Assembly (NCBI RefSeq): GCF_036178145.1
Contig: NZ_CP108067.1
Span: 5,022,001-5,086,000 of the forward strand
Direction of reading: 5' to 3'
DNA: 64,000 nucleotides
Source of the DNA: Streptomyces sp. NBC_00273
GTDB lineage: Bacteria; Actinomycetota; Actinomycetes; Streptomycetales; Streptomycetaceae
In this document: positions 8,226-16,458 of the stretch, piece after piece
Layout of the letters: every line of letters begins with the position of its first letter
Position numbering within the stretch: the first letter of the stretch is position 1
Notes under the pieces: model-generated
What the model was told of the DNA's origin: nothing
The model's database searches: none
What the model saw: only the letters and a program-made list of their open reading frames with translations
Position numbers and translations under genes: made by a program

Positions 8226-9228
8226 GGCCCGGGCCGACCAGGGCCGCACCGTCCAGCCGGGTGGCCCGGGCGGCCGTGCGGCGGAACGCGGTGGGGCTGA
8301 TCGCGTACGCGTCCCGGAAGGCACGACTGAAGGCCGCGGCATTGGTGAAGCACCAGCGGGCGCCGATCTCGTGGACGGGCCGTCCGGCCAGCTCGGGGCG
8401 GGCCAGGTCGGTGCGGCAACGCTCCAGGCGGCGGCGCCGGACGACGGCCGCGACGCTCTCCGGTCCCTCGCGGAAGAGCCCGTGCAGGGCGCGTACGGAG
8501 ATGCCGTGGGCGGCGGCGATCAGGCCGGGGGTGAGCGCCGGGTCCCCGAGGCCGTCCTCGATGAAGGTGTCGATCCGCTCGCGCAGGGCACGGGCGCGGA
8601 CCTCGGCGGGCAGCTCCCCGTAGGCGTCGAGGCGTTCGGCGAGGCAGGCGGCGGCCAGCTCGATCGTGGCCGTGCCGAGGTGGCGCAGCTCTTGCGGCCC
8701 GCAGTCGGAGCCGTGCCGTCCGAGCGAGGCGACGAACCCCGCCAGAACGGCCCCCAGACCGCTCTCCGCGCCGATGCGGTGGCCGAGCAGCGGATCGATC
8801 CGGCCGGCGCGCAGCGGCAGCACGGTCTTCGGCAGCTGGACGACCAGCGCCCGGAGGGTGCCGTTGCCCGGTCGGCAGTCGGCCTCGAAGGGGCGCGAGG
8901 TGTCCCAGAGGATCATGTCCCCGGGGGCGAGCTCCGCGTCGCTGCCGCGCTGGGACATCCACATCCGGCCGCGGGTCAGCAACGCCAGCTGGTACTGCTC
9001 CGGGTCCGAGCGCCGGATCAGGGCGGGGGTGCGGCGTGAGCGCACGTGGGAGTACTCGAAGGAAGAGACCTGTACGGCGCCCAGGTCCAGGACCGCCGCC
9101 TCCGCCTGGAAGTCGGCGGAGCGTTCGCTCCTGAGCGCGGTGGGCATCAGCGAGTGGGAGATGACGTCCGTGAACCAGTCGAACCTCTCCGCGGTCGGCA
9201 CGGTGCCTGCGGACAGCTTCGTCCACAT
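8200..9228 (-). CDS. AraC family transcriptional regulator
   Basis: The protein has 342 residues. The N-terminal half (WTKLSAGTVPTAERFDWFTDVISHSLMP...) is the AraC-binding-domain-like sensor seen in activators of the NphR/FeaR type. The C-terminal ~100 residues carry two helix-turn-helix motifs (DPALTPGLIAAAHGISVRALHGLF and HEIGARWCFTNAAAFSRAFRDAYAISPTAFR). It is likely a single-component activator. The adjacent MFS gene lies on the same strand 51 bases downstream, so linkage is possible but not shown. Confidence 0.93.
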   Translation of the reverse strand: MWTKLSAGTVPTAERFDWFTDVISHSLMPTALRSERSADFQAEAAVLDLGAVQVSSFEYSHVRSRRTPALIRRSDPEQYQLALLTRGRMWMSQRGSDAELAPGDMILWDTSRPFEADCRPGNGTLRALVVQLPKTVLPLRAGRIDPLLGHRIGAESGLGAVLAGFVASLGRHGSDCGPQELRHLGTATIELAAACLAERLDAYGELPAEVRARALRERIDTFIEDGLGDPALTPGLIAAAHGISVRALHGLFREGPESVAAVVRRRRLERCRTDLARPELAGRPVHEIGARWCFTNAAAFSRAFRDAYAISPTAFRRTAARATRLDGAALVGPGPTGSRRTA

Positions 9229-9279
9229 CTGCGGCGGATCCCCCTCCCGACACCGCTCTCCCGGGGGACGGCGGCGGAC

Positions 9280-10725
9280 CTACGGCGCCTCGCGCCCTGC
9301 TGTTTCCGGGAGGGGACACGCACGGGACACCGGTTCCGGTTCCGGTTCCGGTTCCGGCCTTGGCTCCGGCTCCGGCTCCTGCGCGGGGACGGTGACGCGA
9401 CTCCGGGCGGCTTCACGGGACAGGGCCAGGGGTCGCAGGCGCAGGATGCTGATGACTCCCACCGCTTCGAGGACGAAGACCGTGGAGAAGGCGACGCGGT
9501 AGTTGTCGCCGGTGGCGTCCAGCAGGACGCCGACCGTCAGCAGGGTGGTCATGGACGCGATGAAGCCGCCCATGTTCGTGATGCCGGAGGCGGTGCCCTG
9601 GCGCTCCGCCGGGTTGGCCGGGCGGGCGAAGTCGAAGCCGATCATCGAGGCCGGTCCGCACCCGCCCAGGACCAGGCACAGGGTGACCAGCAGCCACATC
9701 GGCGCGTGCTCGCCCGGGTAGGCGAGGACCGAGGCCCACAGCAGGGCGGTGAGGCCGACCGTGCCCAGGGCGAGCGGGATCCGCGCGGACTGGCGGCGGC
9801 CGACGAGCTGGCCGTAGACCAGCCCGAGCACCATGTTCGAGGCGACGACCAGCGTCAGCAGCCCGCCCGCGGTGGTCCGCGCCAGCCCCTGCGCCTCGAC
9901 CAGGAAGGGCATGCCCCACAACAGCAGGAAGACCATCGCGGGGAACTGCGTGGTGAAGTGCACCCACAGGCCGAGCCGGGTGCCCGGTTCGGCCCAGGAC
10001 TCCCGGATCTGGCGGCGCACGAAGCCCCCCGGGGCGACCGGAGCGCCCGGAGCCCCGGCGGCGCGGGGCGCGGGCCCGTACCCCTCCGGGTGGTCCCGCA
10101 GGAACAGCACCAGCGGCACCAGCACCACCAGCCCCGCCGCCGCGCTGCCCGCGAAGGCGGCGGTCCAGCCGACCCCGTGCAGGACCGGGGCGAGGACGAG
10201 GGTGGAGACGAGGTTGCCCGCCATGCCGACCAGCCCGGCCAGCTGCGCCATCAGCGGCCCGCGCCGGGCCGGGAACCAGCGGGTGCCGAGCCGCAGCACC
10301 GAGATGAAGGTCATCGCGTCGCCGCAGCCCAGCAGCGCCCGTGCGGCGAGCGCCATCCCGTAGGAGGGCGACAGCGCGAAGCCGAGCTGGCCGGCGGTGA
10401 AGAGCACCGCGCCCAGGGTCAGCACCCGCTTGGTGCCGAGCCGGTCGACCATCAGGCCCACCGGTATCTGCATGCCCGCGTAGACCAGCAGTTGGAGGAG
10501 GGAGAAGGTGGCCAGCGCCGAAGCATTGACGTGGAAGCGGTCGGCGGCGTCCAGGCCGGCCACGCCCAGGCTGGTACGGAAGATCACCGCCACGAAGTAG
10601 ACGGCGACGCCGATGCCCCACACGGCGACGGCCCTCCGACCGCCCGGTGGATCGGAGGGTATGTCGGCCCTGGCGGGGGAGGCGTTCACCGAACCGCTCA
10701 CCGAACCGCTCACCGGCCCGTTCAC
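9280..10725 (-). CDS. MFS transporter
   Basis: The protein has 481 residues. I chose GTG 10725 because it overlaps the regulator's TGA as GTGA, giving translational coupling. There are twelve or so hydrophobic segments, with the MFS loop motif DRLGTKRVLT after TM2. The sequence resembles the ACS/oxalate-formate-like branch of MFS permeases. The N-terminus is a short repeated VNGPVSGSVSGSVNAS stretch. The C-terminal tail is Glu-Pro-rich, encoded by a hexanucleotide repeat. A downstream GTG at 10689 would remove the repeated N-terminus. Coupling to a FadR-type regulator suggests transport of an organic acid. Confidence 0.88.
   Translation of the reverse strand: MNGPVSGSVSGSVNASPARADIPSDPPGGRRAVAVWGIGVAVYFVAVIFRTSLGVAGLDAADRFHVNASALATFSLLQLLVYAGMQIPVGLMVDRLGTKRVLTLGAVLFTAGQLGFALSPSYGMALAARALLGCGDAMTFISVLRLGTRWFPARRGPLMAQLAGLVGMAGNLVSTLVLAPVLHGVGWTAAFAGSAAAGLVVLVPLVLFLRDHPEGYGPAPRAAGAPGAPVAPGGFVRRQIRESWAEPGTRLGLWVHFTTQFPAMVFLLLWGMPFLVEAQGLARTTAGGLLTLVVASNMVLGLVYGQLVGRRQSARIPLALGTVGLTALLWASVLAYPGEHAPMWLLVTLCLVLGGCGPASMIGFDFARPANPAERQGTASGITNMGGFIASMTTLLTVGVLLDATGDNYRVAFSTVFVLEAVGVISILRLRPLALSREAARSRVTVPAQEPEPEPRPEPEPEPEPVSRACPLPETAGREAP
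9331..9380. repeat. Hexanucleotide microsatellite (GGTTCC/GGCTCC)n
   Basis: Tandem copies of CGGTTC and then CGGCTC encode the EPEPEP tail of the MFS transporter on the minus strand. The copies keep the reading frame because the period is six bases, so copy-number change would only alter tail length. Confidence 0.7.
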
Positions 10726-11372
10726 CGGCCCGGCCCCCGCACCAGGGCCTCGACCCGGCCGATGTGCCCGCGGACCGCCGCGGCCGCCGTGTCCGCGTCC
10801 CCGGCGCGCAGCGCGGCCAGGATCTCCGCGTGCTCGGCGAGGGTGCGGTCCAGCCGTTCGGGATGGGCGTGCAGCAGGGCCACGCCCATCCGCAGCTGCC
10901 GGTCGCGCAGTTGGTCGTAGAGCCGGCACAGGATCTGGTTCCCGGCGCTGCGCACGATCTCGGCGTGGAAGCCCCGGTCGGCGGCCATCATCGCGGCGAG
11001 GTCGCCCTCCTCGGCGTGCCGGCGCTGTTCGTCGAGCAGGGCGGCGAGCCGGTCCAGCAGGCCCGGTGGGGCCGGCACGGCCCTGCGGACGGTGAACTCC
11101 TCGACCAGCAGCCGGGTTTCGAGGACGTCGGTGATCTCCTGCACGGAGACCTGGAGGACCAGGGCGCCCTTCTTCGGGTACAGCTTCAGCAGCCCCTCGG
11201 TCTCCAGCCGCAGCAGCGCCTCGCGGACGGGCGTACGGGACACCCCCACGGCGGCGGCCAGTTCGCCCTCGGTCAGCAGGGTGCCGCCTTCGTAGCGGCG
11301 GTCGAGCACCCCCTGCTTGACGTGCTGGTAGACGCGGTCGGCGGCGGTCACGGCAGTGGCGGGGGCAGGCAT
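10722..11372 (-). CDS. GntR family regulator, FadR subfamily (FCD domain)
   Basis: The protein has 216 residues from ATG 11372 (a GTG at 11378 is possible). The winged helix spans about residues 10-75 (ADRVYQHVKQGVLDRRYEGG...LLTEGELAAAVGVSRTPVREALLRLETEGLL). The FCD ligand domain spans about residues 85-210, with the metal-binding pattern DRGFHAEIVRSAGN...HAEILAAL. FCD regulators usually sense small organic acids. Its stop overlaps the MFS start by four bases, so the two form an operon and the transporter is the likely target. Confidence 0.93.
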   Translation of the reverse strand: MPAPATAVTAADRVYQHVKQGVLDRRYEGGTLLTEGELAAAVGVSRTPVREALLRLETEGLLKLYPKKGALVLQVSVQEITDVLETRLLVEEFTVRRAVPAPPGLLDRLAALLDEQRRHAEEGDLAAMMAADRGFHAEIVRSAGNQILCRLYDQLRDRQLRMGVALLHAHPERLDRTLAEHAEILAALRAGDADTAAAAVRGHIGRVEALVRGPGR

Positions 11373-11544
11373 GCGCACAGGATAGATACAACAGGGGTGG
11401 AAGCCCTGCCGGGTCCAGGATGCGGACCCGGCCCGGACGGAACCCCGGGTGTGGTCCGCGGGCCCTCCGCTGCATCGAAGGATGTAGCGCGCCTTCGTCC
11501 GCCCGCAGGACGTACGGGGCCGCGCGCGCCGAGACGCTGAAGTC

Positions 11545-12726
11545 ATGGCCCACACCCTGCTCGCCCCGGTGGTACGCAAGACCGCCCGGCTCCCCCTCCT
11601 GGACGTCCTGCGCGGCGCCGCGATCCTCGGCACGCTCATGACCAACGTCTGGATCTTCACCTCGCCCGGCTCGGAGTGGGGGGTGCTCCAGGGCGGTCTG
11701 AAGCTGCCCGACCCGATCGCCGACCCCTCCGCCGCCCACCTCGCCGAGAGCGTCTTCCGCTTCCTCGCGGACGGCAAGTTCCTGGCGCTGCTGACGGTCC
11801 TGTTCGGGGTGGGCCTGGCCATCCAGTTCGACTCCGCAGCCCGCCGCGGCGACCCCTGGCCCGGCCGCTACCCGCGCCGCGCCGCGTTCCTCTTCGTCGA
11901 GGGCACCGTCCACTTCGTGCTCGTCTTCGCCTGGGACGTGCTCATGGGGTACGCCGTGACCGCCCTCCTCGTCGCCTGGCTGCTGGCCCGCTCCGAGAAG
12001 GTGCGCAAGGTGGCCATGTGGACGGCCGGCGGGCTGCACCTGGCACTGGTCTCCCTGGCGACCCTCGACGCACTGGCCCGGCCCGCCGGCGCCCCGAAGA
12101 GCCCGGACCCGGCCGCCGTCGAGCTGTACGCCCACGGCGGCTATCCGGCCCAGATCGCCCTCCGCCTGGAACACTTCCTCGCGCTGCGCATCGAACCGGT
12201 CTTCTCCTTCGGGCTGCTCGTGTTCCTCTTCCTCCTCGGCGTACGGCTGCACCGCGCGGGCGCCTTCACCGCCACCGCCGAAGGCCGCCGCATCCGGACC
12301 CGGATGGCCGCCTGGGGCCTGGGCCTCGGGCTGCCGCTGAACGCCGCGACCACCCTCGGCGGCTCCGACTTCTACATCCTGGGCCGCTACGGCGCCGCGC
12401 CGCTGCTCGCCCTCGGCTACATCGGCCTGATCGGCATCGCCCTCGACCGGCGGTGGATCCCGACCCCGGTGAGCCGTGCCCTCGGCTCCGTCGGCCGCAC
12501 CGCCCTGTCCTGCTACGTCGCCCAGAACCTGCTCTGCATGCTGCTCTGCTACGGCATCGGGCTGGGCCTCGCCGAACGGCTCGGCGGCAGCGGCCCCTGG
12601 TGGGTGATGGGCCTGTGGGCCGGCGTGAGCCTGGCCCTGGCCGCCGGATCGTGGCTGTGGTTGCGCCGCTTCGACCACGGCCCCCTGGAAGCCGTACAGC
12701 GCACGGTCCTCAAGAGCCGCCGGTGA
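11545..12726 (+). CDS. DUF418 domain-containing membrane protein (YeiB-like)
   Basis: The protein has 393 residues and many membrane segments. The N-terminus LPLLDVLRGAAILGTLMTNVWIF and the C-terminal region with GRTALSCYVAQNLLCMLLCYGIGLGL are typical of DUF418/YeiB proteins, which resemble membrane acyltransferases. The function is unestablished. It starts at ATG 11545. Its last 17 bases overlap the inhibitor gene on the opposite strand. Confidence 0.9.
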   Translation: MAHTLLAPVVRKTARLPLLDVLRGAAILGTLMTNVWIFTSPGSEWGVLQGGLKLPDPIADPSAAHLAESVFRFLADGKFLALLTVLFGVGLAIQFDSAARRGDPWPGRYPRRAAFLFVEGTVHFVLVFAWDVLMGYAVTALLVAWLLARSEKVRKVAMWTAGGLHLALVSLATLDALARPAGAPKSPDPAAVELYAHGGYPAQIALRLEHFLALRIEPVFSFGLLVFLFLLGVRLHRAGAFTATAEGRRIRTRMAAWGLGLGLPLNAATTLGGSDFYILGRYGAAPLLALGYIGLIGIALDRRWIPTPVSRALGSVGRTALSCYVAQNLLCMLLCYGIGLGLAERLGGSGPWWVMGLWAGVSLALAAGSWLWLRRFDHGPLEAVQRTVLKSRR

Positions 12727-13051
12727 GCGCCGCCACCTCCACGTCCAGGACGAACTCGTCGTAGGGCGCCTCGTCCGGGTAGGGCGGCCGGACCTGCGCG
12801 AAGCGGATCCGGGCCCGGCTCCCGCCCGGGGGCCGGGCTCGGACCACGTAGGTCCGCTCCACCGGGGCCCCCGGCAGCGGGGCCGCCCCACCGGCCCCGG
12901 CGCCGGCCCCGGACCCGGGAGCCTCCGCCACCGTCACCGCGTCCGCGTCCCCGGTGACCTGCCAGGTCCACACGTACCCGCGCGCGCCGCGCCCGGTGAG
13001 CCGCAGCTCGTACGACTCGTCCGGGCCCAGCACGATGCTCCGTACCTCCAC
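12710..13051 (-). CDS. Chagasin-like (I42 family) cysteine-protease inhibitor
   Basis: The protein has 113 residues and starts at GTG 13051 with AGAGGA about 10 bases upstream. It fits the chagasin pattern of a beta-sandwich with three inhibitory loops: RGARGYVWTW in the place of NPTTGYxW, a middle stretch PVERTYVVRARPPGGSRARI, and RPPYPDEAPYDEFVLDVEV in the place of RPW...FxVxV. Chagasins block papain-family enzymes. The upstream gene, 15 bases away, encodes a papain-like peptidase, which strongly supports the assignment. There is no signal peptide or lipobox, unlike many bacterial chagasins. The family call rests on motif recognition. Confidence 0.68.
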   Translation of the reverse strand: MEVRSIVLGPDESYELRLTGRGARGYVWTWQVTGDADAVTVAEAPGSGAGAGAGGAAPLPGAPVERTYVVRARPPGGSRARIRFAQVRPPYPDEAPYDEFVLDVEVAALTGGS

Positions 13052-13066
13052 GCCCGCCCGGTCCTC

Positions 13067-14962
13067 TCAGACGGGGCCGATCACCGACCCCTCGTGCCAG
13101 CCCGCGCCGTCGCGCCAGTAGTGCTGGAGCCGGCGGTCGGTGCGCAGGACGATGACTTCCAGGTTGAACCCGAAACTGCCCTGGAGCATCCCGGTGACGG
13201 AGGCGACGTCGTGCCCGAAGACCGCGCTGCGCCGCCAGGGCGAGCCGACCGCGTTGCCGCGCCACCAGTGCTCCACGCCGCCGCCGGCGACGGCCACGCA
13301 CAGCTCGTAGTTCCCGGCGGTGTCCTCGTCCGCGGCCCCGAACTGCCCCTCGATCAGGCAGGGCGCGGAGACGGCCGCCGTACCGCTGCCGAAGATCTCC
13401 CCGGCCCGCCAGGCGAAGCCGTTCGGATCGTCGCGCCACCACAGCTGCATGCGGCCGTCGGTGCGGGTGGCGACGAGGTCGAGGTGGCGGCCGCGGGTCT
13501 GGACGAGGGCGGGCCCGTAGTGGGCGATGCCGGAGGCGAACCGGCCGCCGTCGTTCCAGTTCCAGGGGGCGCCGTTGATCCGCCACCAGTGGTTGAGGCG
13601 GCCGTCGGCGGTCCGGACGACGACCTCGAAGTTGCCCGGCTTGCCGTAGTCGCTCTGGATGAACGCCGGGGTCGAACCGACGGCCGCGTCGCCCGGCCCG
13701 AAGACGCCGCCGTCGCGCCAGGCCCCGCCGGACTGCTCGTAGTACCAGTGGCGCAGCCGGCCGCCGGTGGTCACGTGCAGGGACTCCATGTTGCGGTTGT
13801 AGGTGGTGCCGGTGAAGGCGGGCTGTCCGGAGGCGTCGGCGGCGAAGGTGCCCGCGCGGGCCCAGGCGAACGGGGAATCGCCCTCGCGCCACCAGTGCTG
13901 GAGGCGGTCTCCGGGGGCGGTGGCGAGCAGCTCGAAGTTGCGGTGGGCGCGGCCGTTGCCGCTCTCGTAGACGTTGCCGGTGTGCAGGCGGCGCTTGGTC
14001 CACGGGTCGGGGTTGGTACCGCGCAGGCCGCACTTGGCCCAGTAGTCGATGTTGACCTCGCCGTAGGCGATCCGGCCGTAGCCGCCGACGTGGTAGCCCG
14101 TCCCCCAGGAGTTCTTGAACAGCCAGCACCCGGCCGCGTCGTCGTAGCCGACGATCAACACGCAGTGGCCGCCCGCGAGATGGTCGCTCGTACGGTGGTA
14201 CACGCCGGAGCCGAGGCCGAAGAAGTCGTCGTACACGTCGAAGCAGGCCGTCAGCGGGCCGACCGTGTCCAGCCAGACCTTCTGCTGCTCCACGTCGCCG
14301 AGCCGGACGTAGTCCGTGATCCGGACGGTCCGGCCGGACCGGTCCCAGCTGGGCGTGTACTCGGCGCGCCAGGCGTCGCGGCGGGCGGCCGGCAGACCTG
14401 CGGGCGGGGTGCTGTACGGCCAGCAGTCCGGGTCCGCGAGCCCGCCGTTCGCCCTGATCCAGTCGAGGGCGGTCTCCGGATTGCTGCCCTGGCCGCAGGT
14501 GAAGCGCAGGCCGTCGTGGACGTCCCCCTCCGAGCGCTCCGCCCATACGTCGTGCTCGATCCGGGCCATGGACTCCACCAGGCCGGTGGCACCGAAGGCC
14601 CAACAGGAACCGCACGGGTTCTGGTCCTTCACCTTGGTGATCCACGGCCAGCCCCAGCGGCTGCGCCAGTCCACGGCGGCGGGCCGGGCCGAAGCGGCCG
14701 TCCCCCGGACCCCGGGCAGCAGCCCGTGGGCGGCGCGGCGCCGGGTCAGATGCGGATTGCCGCTCGCGCGGCCGATCGTCCCCGGGAGGTCGATCACCCC
14801 TGCGTCCTCTGCGGTGGTCAGGTTCGCCCCGGGCTCCAGACCGAGCGAGGGCCGCGGCACGGGCTCCTCGTCGGCGAGGTGCTCCAAGACCGACCAGCGC
14901 GCCCCCTGCGCGATGAGCTGCGCACGCAGCTCGCCCACCGACTGGACAGACTCCTCCGGCAT
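13067..14962 (-). CDS. C1 (papain-like) peptidase with C-terminal tryptophan-rich repeat (propeller-like) domain
   Basis: The protein has 631 residues from ATG 14962, which follows GGGGGG. The peptidase domain covers about residues 95-320, with oxyanion Gln114, Cys120 (DQNPCGSCWAF), His266 (LAGGHCVLIVGYDD) and Asn284 (FKNSWGTGY). From about 327 there are at least six ~50-residue repeats, each with a core like LxHWWR...FAW, resembling the bladed PLL lectin type. The N-terminal ~95 residues may act as a propeptide. No signal peptide is visible. It forms an operon with the chagasin-like inhibitor. Confidence 0.9.
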   Translation of the reverse strand: MPEESVQSVGELRAQLIAQGARWSVLEHLADEEPVPRPSLGLEPGANLTTAEDAGVIDLPGTIGRASGNPHLTRRRAAHGLLPGVRGTAASARPAAVDWRSRWGWPWITKVKDQNPCGSCWAFGATGLVESMARIEHDVWAERSEGDVHDGLRFTCGQGSNPETALDWIRANGGLADPDCWPYSTPPAGLPAARRDAWRAEYTPSWDRSGRTVRITDYVRLGDVEQQKVWLDTVGPLTACFDVYDDFFGLGSGVYHRTSDHLAGGHCVLIVGYDDAAGCWLFKNSWGTGYHVGGYGRIAYGEVNIDYWAKCGLRGTNPDPWTKRRLHTGNVYESGNGRAHRNFELLATAPGDRLQHWWREGDSPFAWARAGTFAADASGQPAFTGTTYNRNMESLHVTTGGRLRHWYYEQSGGAWRDGGVFGPGDAAVGSTPAFIQSDYGKPGNFEVVVRTADGRLNHWWRINGAPWNWNDGGRFASGIAHYGPALVQTRGRHLDLVATRTDGRMQLWWRDDPNGFAWRAGEIFGSGTAAVSAPCLIEGQFGAADEDTAGNYELCVAVAGGGVEHWWRGNAVGSPWRRSAVFGHDVASVTGMLQGSFGFNLEVIVLRTDRRLQHYWRDGAGWHEGSVIGPV

Positions 14963-15182
14963 AGCGGCCCCCCAGCTGCAACCGTTCGGATCCAAGACCC
15001 GGGAGCGTCTCCCCCGCGCCCGGGGGCGTCAAGGGGGTCCGCACGGTCGCGCGGGGGCACGAGGGGGCGTGCCGTGCCGCGGGGCCCGCGGGCTCGGCCG
15101 GGACGGCACCGGGAGCCGGGTCGCCGGATGCCGGATGCCGGGCGCCGGGTCGCCCGCAGCCGTGAGGGCGGCGTGCCGGGGT

Positions 15183-16292
15183 TCAACCGTCCAGGGAGAT
15201 CGCGTTCTTGGCGCGCTCCACGGATTCCTCGGACGCGGGTCCACCCGGGTTCTCCGTCGCCAGTGCCTGGTTGAGGTCGACGAAGGGCCGCATCCGCTCC
15301 TCGTAGCGGGCGTACGCGGCGAGGTGGTCGCCGGGCGCCTGGGCGAGGGAGTCGGCCAGCACGTGGGCGCCCACCAGGGCCAGGCTGGTGCCCTGTCCCG
15401 AGAGGGGGGAGGGGCAGTAGCCGGCGTCCCCGAGCAGGGCGACCCGGCCCCGCGACCACTGGTCCATGCGGATCTGCGCCATGGCGTCGCAGTAGAAGTC
15501 GGGCGCCTTGCGGGCGGCCCCGGCCAGGCGGGCCCCTTCCCACCGGACGGTCTCCAGCCGGTCGACGACGGTGCGCCGCAGGGCCTCGCCGGTACGCAGT
15601 TCCGGGGCGAGGGGGGCGGACTCGAAGCCGAAGGCGATGCGCAGTTCGGTGTTGTCGCGCACGGGCATGATGCCGAAGCCCATGTCCCCGTCCCGCAGCC
15701 ACATCTGCCAGTCCTGCAGGCCGAGGAAGTTGTCCGCGCCGAACACCGAGAGGTAGCTGCCCAGGTGGTGGGTGTAGTCCTCTTCGGGGCCGAAGGCCAG
15801 GCGCCGCACGGTGGAGTGCAGACCGTCCGCGCCGACGACGAGGTCGAAGGTGCGCGGCGCCGCGTGCGCGAACTCCACCCGCACTCCGCTCTCGTCCTCC
15901 TGCAGCCCCGTGACGGTGTCGCCGAAGAGGTACTCGACGTCCGCGCGGGTGTGCTCGTGGACCATCCGCACCAGGTCCTCGCGCAGCACCTCGATGTCTT
16001 CGCCGTCGAGCCGGCCGCTGCTGAAGGTCGCCTCGGTGGAGCGGCCGACCTCGCTGCCGTCGGGGCCGAGGATCGACATGCCGCGCATCCGGGTGCGGAC
16101 GCGGCTCGCCCGCTCCAGCAGCCCCACGCGCTCCACCACGTCGAGCGCGACGCCGCGGATGTCCACGGCCTGCCCGCCGCCCCGCACGCCCGGGGCGCGT
16201 TCGACGACGGTGGCCTCGAAGCCGTGGCCGTGCAGGAGGTGGGCGAGGACGGGACCCGCGATGCCGCCGCCGGAGATGAGTACGGTCCGCAT
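15183..16292 (-). CDS. FAD-dependent monooxygenase
   Basis: The protein has 369 residues from ATG 16292, which follows AAGGAG. It is a class A flavoprotein hydroxylase. The Rossmann motif SGGGIAGPVLAHLL binds FAD, DLVVGADGLHSTVR is the DG motif, and RVALLGDAGYCPSPLSGQGTSLA is the GD motif. Relatives hydroxylate aromatics or inactivate antibiotics such as tetracyclines and rifamycins. The gene is divergent from a GntR-TetR hybrid regulator with palindromes in between, so it is probably that regulator's target. Confidence 0.92.
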   Translation of the reverse strand: MRTVLISGGGIAGPVLAHLLHGHGFEATVVERAPGVRGGGQAVDIRGVALDVVERVGLLERASRVRTRMRGMSILGPDGSEVGRSTEATFSSGRLDGEDIEVLREDLVRMVHEHTRADVEYLFGDTVTGLQEDESGVRVEFAHAAPRTFDLVVGADGLHSTVRRLAFGPEEDYTHHLGSYLSVFGADNFLGLQDWQMWLRDGDMGFGIMPVRDNTELRIAFGFESAPLAPELRTGEALRRTVVDRLETVRWEGARLAGAARKAPDFYCDAMAQIRMDQWSRGRVALLGDAGYCPSPLSGQGTSLALVGAHVLADSLAQAPGDHLAAYARYEERMRPFVDLNQALATENPGGPASEESVERAKNAISLDG

Positions 16293-16312
16293 GAGAAGCT
16301 CCTTCAGTGGTT

Positions 16313-16347
16313 TGTACGCTGTACGCAGACTGAATGTACGACGTACA
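16313..16347. promoter_or_regulatory. TGTAC inverted/direct repeats upstream of the FAD monooxygenase
   Basis: The palindrome TGTACGACGTACA occupies 16335-16347, and the related half-sites TGTACGCTGTACG begin at 16313. They lie 20-55 bases upstream of the monooxygenase start, a position suited to a repressor operator. Confidence 0.5.
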
Positions 16348-16378
16348 CACAGGCCTCTCAACTGGCATGACAACGCAT

Positions 16379-16439
16379 CTGTACTAGCGCAGACCAGCTC
16401 CGGAAGAGATCCCCGCTGCTACCCTCTGCACTAGTACAG
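16379..16439. promoter_or_regulatory. Paired operators of the GntR-TetR hybrid regulator
   Basis: CTGTACTAGCGCAG at 16379-16392 recurs inverted as CTGCACTAGTACAG at 16426-16439 (13 of 14 matches), and each is nearly palindromic around CTAG. The second copy ends 19 bases before the regulator's GTG. GTACTAGTAC-like sites are typical of GntR winged helices, so autoregulation is likely. Confidence 0.55.
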
Positions 16440-16458
16440 GACAGAAAGGCGGAAGAAC

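Noticed and set aside
11379..11544. Operator for the FadR-type regulator around GATAGATACAACA
   Set aside because: The sequence is not clearly palindromic and does not fit a T-GT-N-AC-A pattern well enough to annotate.
9280..12891. A 1203-residue minus-strand frame
   Set aside because: Only its last 481 codons are the MFS transporter. The rest is low-complexity antisense of the FadR-type regulator region and DUF418 gene.
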